Shown here: positions 47,158-56,035 of the stretch, piece by piece
How the letters are laid out: the number at the start of each line of letters is the position of its first letter
Numbering within the stretch: the stretch's first letter is position 1
Assembly: GCF_014203605.1 (NCBI RefSeq)
Contig: NZ_JACHJJ010000015.1
Location: 124,001 to 188,000 of the forward strand
From: Thiemannella venezuelensis
GTDB lineage: Bacteria; Actinomycetota; Actinomycetes; Streptosporangiales; Streptosporangiaceae
DNA: 64,000 nucleotides
Reading direction: 5' to 3'
Notes under the pieces: generated by a model
What the model was told of the DNA's origin: nothing
Databases searched by the model: none
What the model saw: only the letters and a program-made list of their open reading frames with translations
Translations under genes and position numbers: made by a program

Positions 47158-48969
47158 ATGCCAGAGATCGAACCGCTGCGGCCGGGGGACCCGCCGCGGC
47201 TGGGGGACTACGAGCTGAAGGGCAGGCTGGGGGAGGGCGGCCAGGGAGTCGTCTACCTGGGGGAGTCGGAGAAGGGTGAGCGCGCCGCCGTCAAGCTCCT
47301 GCACGTGCGCTTCACCGGGATGGCCCACGCCCGTTCCCGCTTCGCGCGGGAGCTGGCCGCCGCCCGGCGCGTGGAGGCCTTCTGCACGGCCCGGGTGCTC
47401 GACGCCGACCTCGACGGCGAGACGCCGTACATCGCCAGCGAGCTGATCGACGGGCCGTCGCTGCGCGAGGTCGTCGAGCGCGACGGGCCGCTGTCCGGCA
47501 AGGAGCTGGAGCGGCTCGCCATCGGCACGGCCACCGCGCTCACCACCATCCACCACGCCGGGATCGCGCACCGCGACTTCAAGCCGGACAACGTGCTGCT
47601 GACCGCCGACGGCCCCCGGGTCGTCGACTTCGGCATCGCGAAGATCATCGATGAGAGCGGGACCATCACCACCCGCGCGGTCGGAACCCCCGCCTACATG
47701 GCGCCCGAGCAGATCGCCGGGGAGGAGGTCGGCTGCCCGGCGGACGTGTTCGCCTGGGGCTCGACCATGGTCTTCACCGCCACCGGCAAGGCCCCCTTCG
47801 CGATGGAGACGATCGTGGCGACGCTCAACCGCGTCGTCAACCACCGGCCCGACCTGGACGCCCTCCCGGAGGGCCTGCGCCCCGTCGTCGCCGCCTGCCT
47901 GCACAAGGACCAGGCCCGCAGGCCCACCGCCGGCGAGGTGCTCCGGCGCCTGCTCGGCCACCCCGCGCAGGACGCCGAGGTCTCCGACGAGGTGCTGGCC
48001 GAGGGCGTCCAGGCGGCCACGGCCGACCTGACCCGGCCCGGCCCGCCCGCCCGGCGGCGCCGGCCCGCGCTGGCGGGCGGGATCGCGGCCGCCGGCCTGG
48101 CCGCGGCCTTCGCCCTCGTCCAGCTCGGCCCCACCTTCGGCGACGGCGCCACGGCCTCGCCCACGCCCGCCCCGTCCACGAGCCCGAGCCCGACGCCGGC
48201 GGTCCCCACCGGCTCGGACCTGCTCGACCGGATCAGGGAGACCGGGAAGCTGCGCGTCGGCTACCGCTCGGGCCTGCCCAAGATCGCCCTCGGTGATCCC
48301 CCCGAGGGGTTCGAGATCGACGTGGCCAGGCGCGTCGCCGAGGAGCTGGACGTGCCCGAGGGCGGCCTGACGTTCGTACCCGTCGGCTACGGCGATCGCG
48401 AGTCGAAGCTGGAGAACGGCAGGGTCGACCTCGTCATCGCCACCTTCTCCATCAACAGGGCCAGCGCCGCCCAGGTCTCCTTCGCCGGGCCGTACTACCT
48501 GGCGCACCGGGACATCCTGGTCCGCGCCGGTTCGGGGATCACCAGGGCCGGGCACCTGCGCGGCAGGAAGGTCTGCGTTCCGGCGGGGTCTTCGGCCGCC
48601 GTGGCGCTCAGAGACGACGGCATCGACTTCCGGACCGTCGACGAGGACGCGGCGGGCAACAGGTTCGACTCGTCCCAGTGCGCGGCCAAGGTGGCCGACG
48701 GCAGCGCCGATGCCATGGTCGGGGACGACCTGGTGATCGCCGGGTTCGGCGCCCGCCAGCGCGATCTCAGGATCGTCGGCGCCAGGCTCACCGACGAGCG
48801 GTACGGCGTGGCGCTCCGGCAGGGCGACCCGGTGGCCTGCCGGAGGATCAACGACATCATCACCGCCATGTACGACGACGGGACGGTCAGGGCGCGGCTC
48901 GCCCGCCACTTCGGCGCCGTGGACTTCCGCTACGAGACGAAGCGGCCCCGGCAGGAGTCCTGCCGCTAG
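47158..48969 (+). CDS. receptor-like Ser/Thr kinase with extracellular amino-acid-binding (SBP_bac_3) domain
   Basis: 603 residues. An Hanks-type kinase domain (GEGGQGVVYLG, Lys46, HRDFKPDN with Asp140, DFG at 157-159, APE) fills residues 15-270. A single membrane segment (RRRRPALAGGIAAAGLAAAFALVQL, about 304-323) and a Ser/Thr/Pro stalk lead to a type-3 periplasmic solute-binding domain (352-603: LLDRIRETGKLRVGYRSGLP, GFEIDVARRVAEELDVP, FSINRASAAQVSFAGPYY). Ligand binding outside should signal phosphorylation inside. PASTA repeats, usual in PknB, are absent. The gene stands alone. GAGGGG lies before the ATG. Confidence 0.94.
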   Translation: MPEIEPLRPGDPPRLGDYELKGRLGEGGQGVVYLGESEKGERAAVKLLHVRFTGMAHARSRFARELAAARRVEAFCTARVLDADLDGETPYIASELIDGPSLREVVERDGPLSGKELERLAIGTATALTTIHHAGIAHRDFKPDNVLLTADGPRVVDFGIAKIIDESGTITTRAVGTPAYMAPEQIAGEEVGCPADVFAWGSTMVFTATGKAPFAMETIVATLNRVVNHRPDLDALPEGLRPVVAACLHKDQARRPTAGEVLRRLLGHPAQDAEVSDEVLAEGVQAATADLTRPGPPARRRRPALAGGIAAAGLAAAFALVQLGPTFGDGATASPTPAPSTSPSPTPAVPTGSDLLDRIRETGKLRVGYRSGLPKIALGDPPEGFEIDVARRVAEELDVPEGGLTFVPVGYGDRESKLENGRVDLVIATFSINRASAAQVSFAGPYYLAHRDILVRAGSGITRAGHLRGRKVCVPAGSSAAVALRDDGIDFRTVDEDAAGNRFDSSQCAAKVADGSADAMVGDDLVIAGFGARQRDLRIVGARLTDERYGVALRQGDPVACRRINDIITAMYDDGTVRARLARHFGAVDFRYETKRPRQESCR

Positions 48970-49068
48970 TCCGGCGACCGGAGGCGCCCGCCGGCCCCGC
49001 TCCGCCGCCCGTGCACATCGGCGCCCGGACGGCGGGCACCGTGCCGGAGGGCCGCGCGGGGACCGGAA

Positions 49069-50607
49069 TCAGGAACCGGGGCAGGTGGTCCCCTCCGCGG
49101 GGACCTTCCCGTCCAGCAGGTAGGTGTCCACTGTCTTCTTCACGCAGGCCTCGCCGGACAGGTAGGCGCCGTGGCCCTCGCCCTTGTGGGTCACCAGCAC
49201 GGCCGTCTTGAGCTGCTCGGTCAGTTTCGGCCCCCACTCGTACGGCGTGGCGGGGTCGCCGGTCGTGGCGACGACCACGATCGGCGCCGAGCCGGTGGCG
49301 TCGACCTTCATGGCCTCGTCGTCGCCCGGGACCGGCCAGGCCGAGCAGATGACCCCCATGCCGCCGCCGCCGAACAGCGGAGAGATCTTCAGCGCCTCCG
49401 CCTCCGTCCTGGCCAGCGTCGCGGCGTCCGGCCGCTCGGCGGTGTCCAGGCAGCTGACCGCGGGGAAGCTGCTCATGATGGTCGAGTAGGAGCCGCCGGC
49501 GTCGCGGCCGTTGTAGCTGTCGGCCAGGGCCAGCAGCCCCCGGCCGTCGCCCTTCATCGCCATGCCCAGCGCCTGGTCGAGGAAGGGCCAGCTCAGCTCC
49601 GAGTAGAGGGCGGCGGCGATGCCGGTGACCGCGAGCCCCTGGGTGAGCCGCCGGTCCCCGACCGCGAGGGGAGTGCCGTCCAGGTCGCCGAGGAGCTTGT
49701 CGACGTTCTTGTTCGCGACGGTCGTGTCGGCGCCGGTCTCGCACTGGCCGTCCTTCACGCAGTCCGCCAGGAAGGACTCGTAGGCCCGCTGGAAGCCGGC
49801 CGTCTGGACCAGGGCGCGCTCCTCCATGGAGACGCTCGGGTCCAGCGGGGCGTCCAGCAGGAAGCGGCCCACCCGGTCGGGGAACTTCGTGGCGTAGACG
49901 GCGCCGAGCTGCGTGCCGTACGACATGCCGAAGTAGTTGAGCTTCGTGTCGCCCAGCGCCTCGCGGATCCGGTCCATGTCCTGGGCGGCGTTCACGGTGC
50001 CGACGTGCGGCAGGACCTCGCCGGAGGTCTTCTGGCAGGCGTCGGCGAACTCCTTGATGGTCCGCTCGGTCTCCGTGCGCTCGGCCGCGTCGCCGGGCAC
50101 GCTGTCCAGGGAGGTGTAGCGGTCCATCAGCTCGCTGCCGCCGCACCGGACGCCGGAGCTGCGCTCCACCCCGCGCGGGTCGAAGCTGACCAGGTCGTAC
50201 CGGCCGCCGAGGCTGCCGAACGACTTGGCGGCCTGGGCCAGAGTGTCGACGCCGGAGCCGCCGGGGCCGCCGAAGTTGAAGAGCAGGGAGCCGATGCGCG
50301 CCCCGGGGCCGGTGGCCTTGACCCGGACGAGGGCGATGTCGATCGTCTCGCCGCCGGGTTTCGCGTAGTCGAGGGGGACGGCCAGCGTTCCGCACTGCAG
50401 GTTCGGGTCCGGCGTCGCGGGCCCCTGCCCGTCGGGGCGCTTGATGTCGGTGCAGGTCTCCCAGGAGATCGCACCCCGCTCGGGCCCGCCCGGCGCCGTG
50501 GTGGCCGGTGCGGCGCCGCCGTTGCCGCCGGGGTCGCCCGAGCCGCTGCACGCGGCCAGCGCGGCGGTCAGGAGCGCCGCCGCGGCGGCCGCCGGAATCC
50601 TTCGCAC
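49069..50607 (-). CDS. secreted alpha/beta-hydrolase lipoprotein (tripeptidyl aminopeptidase family)
   Basis: 512 residues. The signal ends in a lipobox, LTAALAAC, predicting lipid attachment. The hydrolase core has the oxyanion stretch LLFNFGGPGGSGVDT, nucleophile Ser in NYFGMSYGTQLGAVYA (about 229), Asp in ATTGDPATPYEWG and His in THKGEGHGAYLSGEACV. This matches the Streptomyces Tap/SlpD-SlpE group that removes N-terminal tripeptides from secreted proteins. Paired Cys near the end probably form disulfides. It follows the aceE terminator on the same strand and is likely monocistronic. Confidence 0.92.
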   Translation of the reverse strand: MRRIPAAAAAALLTAALAACSGSGDPGGNGGAAPATTAPGGPERGAISWETCTDIKRPDGQGPATPDPNLQCGTLAVPLDYAKPGGETIDIALVRVKATGPGARIGSLLFNFGGPGGSGVDTLAQAAKSFGSLGGRYDLVSFDPRGVERSSGVRCGGSELMDRYTSLDSVPGDAAERTETERTIKEFADACQKTSGEVLPHVGTVNAAQDMDRIREALGDTKLNYFGMSYGTQLGAVYATKFPDRVGRFLLDAPLDPSVSMEERALVQTAGFQRAYESFLADCVKDGQCETGADTTVANKNVDKLLGDLDGTPLAVGDRRLTQGLAVTGIAAALYSELSWPFLDQALGMAMKGDGRGLLALADSYNGRDAGGSYSTIMSSFPAVSCLDTAERPDAATLARTEAEALKISPLFGGGGMGVICSAWPVPGDDEAMKVDATGSAPIVVVATTGDPATPYEWGPKLTEQLKTAVLVTHKGEGHGAYLSGEACVKKTVDTYLLDGKVPAEGTTCPGS

Positions 50608-50677
50608 GGTGGTGTGCCCCCTCTGAGTCGTTTGGGAACGTGCGCAATCGCTCGCAGGGGAAGTGATTCAACCCTAA

Positions 50678-50712
50678 CCGGGCGGGGCCTTCGAATCGAA
50701 GGCCCCGCCCGG
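50678..50712 (-). terminator. terminator after aceE
   Basis: A 17-bp perfect stem (50678-50694 with 50696-50712) around one base lies 64 bp beyond the aceE stop. Confidence 0.75.
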
Positions 50713-50775
50713 CCGGTTCTCCGAAAGCCGCGGACTTTTCAGTCTCCGCGGGCGTCTCGGAAGCCCATGGACGTC

Positions 50776-53526
50776 TCAGAGGCCCATGGACTGGGTGTCG
50801 TTGCTCTCGGCGCCGCCGGCCTCGGTCACGCCGTTCTTCAGGTGGTACCTGGAGATGGCCTCGCGCAGCACCTCCGCGTCCACCTCGCCGCGCCGGGCGA
50901 GCTGGGTGAGCACGGCCAGGGTGATCGAGGCCGCGTCCACGTGGAAGTGGCGGCGCAGCGCCGAGCGGGTGTCCGACAGGCCGAAGCCGTCGGTGCCGAG
51001 CGAGGTCCAGTCGCCCGGGACCCACTGGGCGATCTGGTCCTGCACCGCGCGCATGTAGTCGCTGACGCCCACGAACGGGCCCTGGGCCTGCGAGAGCGCC
51101 CGGGTCACGTACGGCACGCGCTGCTCGGCGTCGGGGTTGAGCAGGTTGTGCTCCTCGGCGGCCAGCGCCTCGCGGCGCAGCTCCGACCAGGAGGTGGCCG
51201 ACCAGACCTCGGCCGCCACGCCCCAGTCCTCGGCGAGCATGCGCTGGGCCTCCATCGCCCACGGTCCGGCCACGCCGGAGACCAGGATGTTGGCCTTCGG
51301 GCCGGAGACCCCGGCGGGTGCGGGGGCGAACCGGTAGAGGCCCTTCAGCAGGCCGTCCACGTCGAGGTTCTCCGGCTCTGCGGGCTGGAGGTAGGGCTCG
51401 TTGTAGACGGTCAGGTAGTAGAAGACGTCCTCCGGCCGCTCGCCGTACATCCGGCGCAGGCCGTCGCGGACGATGTGGCCGATCTCGAACGCCCAGGACG
51501 GGTCGTAGGAGACCGCCGCCGGGTTGGTCGAGGCGATCAGCGGGGTGTGGCCGTCCTCGTGCTGCAGGCCCTCGCCGTTCAGGGTCGTGCGGCCCGCGGT
51601 GGCGCCGAGCAGGAAGCCCCGGCCCATCTGGTCGCCGAGCTGCCACATCTGGTCGCCGGTGCGCTGCCAGCCGAACATCGAGTAGAAGATGTAGATCGGG
51701 ATCATGTGCTCGCCGTGCGTGGCGTAGGCCGTGCCGGCGGCGACGAGGGAGGCCATCGATCCGGCCTCGCTGATGCCCTCGTGCAGGATCTGACCCTCGG
51801 TCGACTCCTTGTAGGACAGCAGCAGCTCCCGGTCCACGGCCTCGTAGGTCTGGCCGTGCGGCGAGTAGATCTTCGCGGTCGGGAAGATCGCGTCGAGGCC
51901 GAAGGTGCGGGCCTCGTCCGGGATGATCGGCACGAACCGGTGGCCGATCTCCTTGTCGCGGATGAGGTCCTTGAGCAGGCGGACGAAGGCCATGGTGGTG
52001 GCGACGTTCTGCTTGCCGGAGCCCTTCTTGAGCTGCGCGTAGGCCGCGTCGCCCGGGAGCGTGATCGGCTTGGCGCGGACCACGCGCTTGGGCAGGACGC
52101 CGCCCAGGGCCGCGCGGCGCTCCTTCATGTAGGCGATCTCGGGGTCGTTCTCGCCCGGGTGGAAGTACGGCGGCAGGTCGGCGTCGAGCGCCGAGTCCGG
52201 GATCGGCAGGTAGAGCCGGTCGCGGAACTCCTTCAGCTCGGCCTTGGACATCTTCTTCATCTGGTGCGTCGCGTTGCGCGCCTCGAAGTCCTTGCCGAGC
52301 GTCCAGCCCTTGATGGTCTGGGCGAGGATGACCGTCGGCTGGCCGACGTGCTCGCGGGCCGCCTTGAAGGCCGCGTAGACCTTGCGGTAGTCGTGGCCGC
52401 CCCGCGAGAGCTTGCGGATGTCGTCGTCGGACAGGTGCTCGACCATCTTGCGCAGGCGCGGGTCGCCGCCGAAGAAGTTCTCGCGGATGTACCCGCCGGT
52501 CTCGACGGAGTAGGTCTGGAACTGGCCGTCGGGGGTGGTGTTCATCTGGTTGACGAGCACGCCGTCGACGTCGGCGGCGAGCAGCGGGTCCCAGTCGCGG
52601 CCCCAGACGACCTTGATGACGTTCCAGCCGGCGCCGCGGAAGTAGGACTCCAGCTCCTGGATGATCTTTCCGTTGCCGCGTACCGGGCCGTCGAGGCGCT
52701 GCAGGTTGCAGTTGATGACGAACGTGAGGTTGTCGAGCTCCTCGCGGGCGGCCAGGCCGATCGCGCCGAGCGACTCCGGCTCGTCCATCTCGCCGTCGCC
52801 GAGGAAGCACCAGACGTGGCTGCGGCTGGTGTCCTTCATCTGCCGGTTCAGCAGGTAGCGGTTGAACCGGGCCTGGTAGATCGCGCCGATCGGGCCGAGG
52901 CCCATGGAGACCGTGGGGAACTCCCAGAAGTCCGGCATGAGGCGCGGGTGCGGGTAGGAGGGCAGGCCCTTGAACCCGTGCGACAGCTCCTGGCGGAAGG
53001 CGTCGAGCTGGCCTTCGTTGAGGCGGCCCTCCAGGAACGCGCGGGCGTAGATGCCCGGTGCGGCGTGGCCCTGGAAGAAGACCTGGTCGCCGGACTCGCC
53101 GTGGTCCTTGCCGCGGAAGAAGTGGTTGAAGCCCACCTCGTAGAGCGACGCGGCCGAGGCGTAGGTGGCGATGTGGCCGCCGACGTTGGTGCGGGCGTTG
53201 GCCCGGGTCACCATGACCGCGGCGTTCCACCGGATGTAGGCGCGGATCCGCCGCTCGATGTGCTCATCGCCGGGGAACCAGGGCTCGCGCTCCGGGGGGA
53301 TGGTGTTGATGTAGTCGGTGCTGCGCAGGCCGGGCACGCCGACCTGGCGCTCGCGGGCCCGCTCCAACAGTCTGAGCATCAGGTAACGCGCCCGAGTGCG
53401 ACCCTCCGTCTTGATGACGTTGTCGAGCGACTCGAGCCACTCCTGGGTCTCGCTGGGGTCGACATCAGGGAGCTGACTGGGTAGGCCGTCGCTGATGACC
53501 GAGAAACGCTGGCGTCCGGAAGCCAC
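50776..53526 (-). CDS. aceE: pyruvate dehydrogenase E1 component (homodimeric AceE)
   Basis: 916 residues. [47 protein letters not shown] is the thiamine-diphosphate GDG...NN site, and [27 protein letters not shown] and [17 protein letters not shown] are typical of the large homodimeric E1. It decarboxylates pyruvate and acetylates the E2 lipoyl group, supplying acetyl-CoA, including for the fab operon upstream. The GTG at 53526 follows GGAAGGCGAG. E2 and E3 are not nearby. aceE, DUF3052 and ahpE together match the mycobacterial Rv2238c-Rv2241 region. Confidence 0.97.
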   Translation of the reverse strand: MASGRQRFSVISDGLPSQLPDVDPSETQEWLESLDNVIKTEGRTRARYLMLRLLERARERQVGVPGLRSTDYINTIPPEREPWFPGDEHIERRIRAYIRWNAAVMVTRANARTNVGGHIATYASAASLYEVGFNHFFRGKDHGESGDQVFFQGHAAPGIYARAFLEGRLNEGQLDAFRQELSHGFKGLPSYPHPRLMPDFWEFPTVSMGLGPIGAIYQARFNRYLLNRQMKDTSRSHVWCFLGDGEMDEPESLGAIGLAAREELDNLTFVINCNLQRLDGPVRGNGKIIQELESYFRGAGWNVIKVVWGRDWDPLLAADVDGVLVNQMNTTPDGQFQTYSVETGGYIRENFFGGDPRLRKMVEHLSDDDIRKLSRGGHDYRKVYAAFKAAREHVGQPTVILAQTIKGWTLGKDFEARNATHQMKKMSKAELKEFRDRLYLPIPDSALDADLPPYFHPGENDPEIAYMKERRAALGGVLPKRVVRAKPITLPGDAAYAQLKKGSGKQNVATTMAFVRLLKDLIRDKEIGHRFVPIIPDEARTFGLDAIFPTAKIYSPHGQTYEAVDRELLLSYKESTEGQILHEGISEAGSMASLVAAGTAYATHGEHMIPIYIFYSMFGWQRTGDQMWQLGDQMGRGFLLGATAGRTTLNGEGLQHEDGHTPLIASTNPAAVSYDPSWAFEIGHIVRDGLRRMYGERPEDVFYYLTVYNEPYLQPAEPENLDVDGLLKGLYRFAPAPAGVSGPKANILVSGVAGPWAMEAQRMLAEDWGVAAEVWSATSWSELRREALAAEEHNLLNPDAEQRVPYVTRALSQAQGPFVGVSDYMRAVQDQIAQWVPGDWTSLGTDGFGLSDTRSALRRHFHVDAASITLAVLTQLARRGEVDAEVLREAISRYHLKNGVTEAGGAESNDTQSMGL

Positions 53527-53652
53527 TGGGTCTCGCCTTCCGAGAATGGACTTTTGTCTGGTGTAGGTCGTCTTCCATCCTGGTCTCTTACCCCGGAAAG
53601 TGCATCTCTACTGACCGGTAACCATGATGTCCCTGCTGGCAGGGGGAGAGAA

Positions 53653-53666
53653 GTGGCCTAGACCAC
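53653..53666. promoter_or_regulatory. DasR-type (dre) operator candidate between aceE and DUF1918
   Basis: GTGGCCTAGACCAC agrees at 13 of 16 positions (with flanks) with the DasR consensus ACTGGTCTAGACCACT. It lies 127 bp upstream of aceE and 116 bp upstream of the DUF1918 gene. Confidence 0.45.
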
Positions 53667-53781
53667 CGATGGTAGGACGAATCACCATCCAAGGTAACAC
53701 CGGGGCCGCTCTTTTCTGGAGGGCGCCTGGGTACGAACCTGGAAGGAGCAGGACTCGTCCTGTTCGGAGGGAGGTACAGGA

Positions 53782-53976
53782 ATGAACGCGACGGTAGGCG
53801 ACCGGATCCTGGTCCACAGCCGTACGACCGGTCAGGGCGACCAGAGAGGAGAGATCGTCGAGGTGCGCGGGGACGGGGGTGAGCCCCCCTACCTGGTGCG
53901 CTTCGAGGACGGCCACACCGGCCTGCTCTTCCCCGGCCCGGACGCGGTCGTCGTCCCGGCGCAGCGCGGATCGTAG
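53782..53976 (+). CDS. DUF1918 protein
   Basis: 64 residues: MNATVGDRILVHSRTTGQGD, EIVEVRGDGGEPPYLVRFEDGHTGLLFPGPDAVV. The SH3-like small beta barrel of DUF1918 is recognisable, and the length is usual. The function is unknown; such proteins are widespread and abundant in actinomycetes. AGGAGG and GTACAGGA precede the ATG. It is divergent from aceE across a 255-bp region holding the DasR-like dyad. Confidence 0.92.
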   Translation: MNATVGDRILVHSRTTGQGDQRGEIVEVRGDGGEPPYLVRFEDGHTGLLFPGPDAVVVPAQRGS

Positions 53977-53986
53977 GATTCGGGAT
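53974..53986 (+). promoter_or_regulatory. leaderless promoter of the YjbQ gene
   Basis: TAGGAT (53974-53979), partly inside the DUF1918 stop, ends 7 nt before the GTG at 53987, setting the start. Confidence 0.5.
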
Positions 53987-54394
53987 GTGAGATCTCAGAC
54001 GATCGAGGTGGTGACGGGCTCCCGCGAGCGGGTGCACGACATCACCTCCGAGTGCGAGAGCTTCGCCCGCCTCTGCGGGGGCGACGGCCTGCTGCACGTC
54101 TTCGTGCCGCACGCGACCGCGGGGATCGCGCTGATCGAGCTCGGCTCGGGCAGCGACGACGACCTCCTCGCGGCCCTGTCGGACCTGCTCCCCGCCGACG
54201 ACCGGTGGAAGCACGCGCACGGATCCCGGGGGCACGGGCGCTCGCACGTCATGCCGGCCCTCATCCCTCCGTACGCCACCGTCCCGGTCCTGTCCGGGCG
54301 GCTCGCACTCGGCACCTGGCAGGCCATCGCCGTGGTGGACCTCAACGTGGACAACAGGGAACGCCAGGTCCGTCTGTCATTTTTGTCGGACTAA
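53987..54394 (+). CDS. YjbQ family protein (UPF0047)
   Basis: 135 residues from the GTG at 53987, which is supported by the -10 box. HVFVPHATAGIALIE and HGRSHVMPALIPPYATVPVLSGRLALGTWQAIAVVDLN carry the conserved histidines of UPF0047. E. coli YjbQ has weak thiamine-phosphate synthase activity in vitro, so it is often named a secondary thiamine-phosphate synthase; the true role is unclear. It lies between DUF1918 and DUF3052 genes. Confidence 0.88.
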   Translation: MRSQTIEVVTGSRERVHDITSECESFARLCGGDGLLHVFVPHATAGIALIELGSGSDDDLLAALSDLLPADDRWKHAHGSRGHGRSHVMPALIPPYATVPVLSGRLALGTWQAIAVVDLNVDNRERQVRLSFLSD

Positions 54395-54517
54395 TTCATG
54401 CGTAGCCCAGTCGTTGCCGTGGCGACCGTTGACGACTGAGGGTCACAGCGTGTGGACTGTGCCGAAGCACTGTGAGCACCGTGTGATGACGGGGCCGTCG
54501 AAGCAGGAGGGATAAAC

Positions 54518-54946
54518 GTGAGCGCGACCGCGGGTCAGGCGCAGGGCGAACGCAGCCTGGCCGAACGACTCGGCCTCAAGCCGGGTCAGGTGGTGCAGGA
54601 GATCGGCTGGGATGAGGACGCCGACGACGATCTGCGCGACTCCATCGAGGAGCTGACCGGTAACGAGCTGGTCGACGAGGACTTCGAAGACGTCGTCGAC
54701 GTCGTGCTGCTGTGGTGGCGCGACGGGGACGGCGATCTGTTCGACGCGCTGAGCAGCGCGGTGCCCAACCTGGCCGACGGCGGCCAGATCTGGCTGCTCA
54801 CGCCCAAGGCCGGCAGGGAAGGACACGTCGAGCCCAGCGACATCGGCGAGGACGCCACGACCGCGGGTCTCTCCCAGACCAGCAGCATCGGCGCCGCCCC
54901 CGACTGGTCGGGAACGCGGCTGGCCACGCCCAAGGCGCGCCGGTAG
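54518..54946 (+). CDS. DUF3052 family protein
   Basis: 142 residues from the GTG at 54518, with AGGAGG 8 nt upstream. SLAERLGLKPGQVVQEIGWDEDADDDLRDSIEELTG and VVLLWWRDGDGDLFDALSSA are characteristic of DUF3052, next to ahpE in M. tuberculosis (Rv2239c) and Streptomyces. Its long acidic N-terminal half and small C-terminal domain are cytoplasmic. The function is unknown. The palindromic terminator lies between it and ahpE. Confidence 0.94.
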   Translation: MSATAGQAQGERSLAERLGLKPGQVVQEIGWDEDADDDLRDSIEELTGNELVDEDFEDVVDVVLLWWRDGDGDLFDALSSAVPNLADGGQIWLLTPKAGREGHVEPSDIGEDATTAGLSQTSSIGAAPDWSGTRLATPKARR

Positions 54947-54963
54947 GGGACCGGCGCGCCCGC

Positions 54964-54997
54964 CCTGCCGTACGGCTCGCGCGAGCCGTACGGCAGG
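54964..54997 (+). terminator. terminator between the DUF3052 gene and ahpE
   Basis: A perfect 34-bp palindrome made of two 17-bp arms (54964-54980, 54981-54997), no loop. It would form a hairpin or cruciform just before the ahpE ribosome site and may also attenuate read-through. Confidence 0.65.
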
Positions 54998-55040
54998 ATG
55001 ATGGCGTCCGCCCGTCATCGGCGTGAAAGGACCGGCGAAC

Positions 55041-55514
55041 ATGGTCGAGGTGGGATCCCCGGCTCCGGACTTCGAGCTGAGGGACCAGCACGGCACCCCG
55101 GTCCGGCTCTCGGACCACCGGGGCGGCGCGGTCGTGCTGGTCTTCTACCCACTCGCCTTCAGCGGCGTCTGCCACGGCGAGCTCTCCGCACTCCGCGACG
55201 AGTTCGTCCCCGGCCTGCCGCGGGACGTGCGCCTGCTCGCCGTCTCCGTCGACTCGGTGTTCGCCCAGCGCGCCTGGGCCGACCGGGAGGGGTACGGGTT
55301 CTCCATGCTCTCCGACTTCTGGCCGCACGGACAGGTGGCCCGGGCGTACGGTGTATTCGATGACGAAAAGGGCGTCGCGCGGCGGGGCACTTTCATCATC
55401 GACGGCGAGGGCATGGTCCGCTGGCGCGTCGTGAACCCGGCCGCGCAGGCACGCGACGTCGCCGAGTACCGCCAGGCGCTCGCCGGCCTCTTCCCGGTGC
55501 CCCAAGTGTCCTAA
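55041..55514 (+). CDS. ahpE: AhpE-type one-cysteine peroxiredoxin
   Basis: 157 residues from the ATG at 55041, AAAGGA 9 nt before it (a GTG at 55023 has no ribosome site). The peroxidatic Cys44 lies in FYPLAFSGVCHGEL, matching M. tuberculosis AhpE Cys45; there is no resolving Cys near the C-terminus. It reduces peroxides and peroxynitrite. Gene order DUF3052-ahpE near aceE is conserved with M. tuberculosis (Rv2239c-Rv2238c). Confidence 0.93.
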   Translation: MVEVGSPAPDFELRDQHGTPVRLSDHRGGAVVLVFYPLAFSGVCHGELSALRDEFVPGLPRDVRLLAVSVDSVFAQRAWADREGYGFSMLSDFWPHGQVARAYGVFDDEKGVARRGTFIIDGEGMVRWRVVNPAAQARDVAEYRQALAGLFPVPQVS

Positions 55515-55572
55515 GCAGTGATCCGGCGGACGCGCATCCGGCGTCCACCGGTCTCGATCCTCGGAGGCGATC

Positions 55573-55890
55573 ATGCCCTGCTTCTCGTGCGGGGCCCGGC
55601 AGACCGACCCGGTCCGTGGCGCGAGCCCGTGGAAGCGCGGGGTGCGCCGGGAGATCCAGGTGCTCATCTGCCCGGACTGCCAGCGCACGCACGACCTGGA
55701 CCTCGACGCCTGCGGCTCGTGCGGCTCGAGCGCGCTCATCTGCCGGCTCGGCGAGGTGGAGTGCCGGTCCTGCGGTGCCGTACGGCTCGCCGGGCGGCGC
55801 CCGGAGAGCCCCCAGCGGCCCGACGGGCTGGCCGACGAGGTCGCGGCGGCACTGGACCGCGTGCTCGGCCGCCTGACCTCGCACGCCTGA
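55573..55890 (+). CDS. small zinc-ribbon protein
   Basis: 105 residues from the ATG at 55573, with GGAGG upstream. Four CxxC knuckles (CFSCGAR, CPDCQRT, CGSCGSS, CRSCGAV) could bind two zincs, with a basic patch (SPWKRGVRREIQVLIC) between. The last 30 residues are helical and Ala-rich. It resembles zinc-ribbon proteins found near ahpE genes in actinomycetes, but I know no function. It may bind nucleic acid. Confidence 0.75.
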   Translation: MPCFSCGARQTDPVRGASPWKRGVRREIQVLICPDCQRTHDLDLDACGSCGSSALICRLGEVECRSCGAVRLAGRRPESPQRPDGLADEVAAALDRVLGRLTSHA

Positions 55891-56035
55891 GACCCCGGTA
55901 CGGCGCGGCGGGCCGATGACCGTCGCCCTCCCGCTGGGTTAGGGTAAGTCGGCACAAAAAGGGCGGGCGGCCGGGATCTCGCGCCGCCCTCCCCGGACCG
56001 GGCGTTCCCGCGCCGCGACCGTGATGAGGGGCTGG

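Noticed and set aside
51318-51773. Arg-rich plus-strand ORF opposite aceE
   Set aside because: Typical high-G+C shadow with no recognisable domain or start signals.
48887-53484. Very long open frames on both strands across the aceE and hydrolase genes (over 1400 codons)
   Set aside because: They are antisense or out-of-frame shadows in G+C-rich DNA: Arg/Pro/Gly/Ala/His-rich, without motifs or ribosome sites, while aceE and the Tap-type hydrolase fit every family feature.
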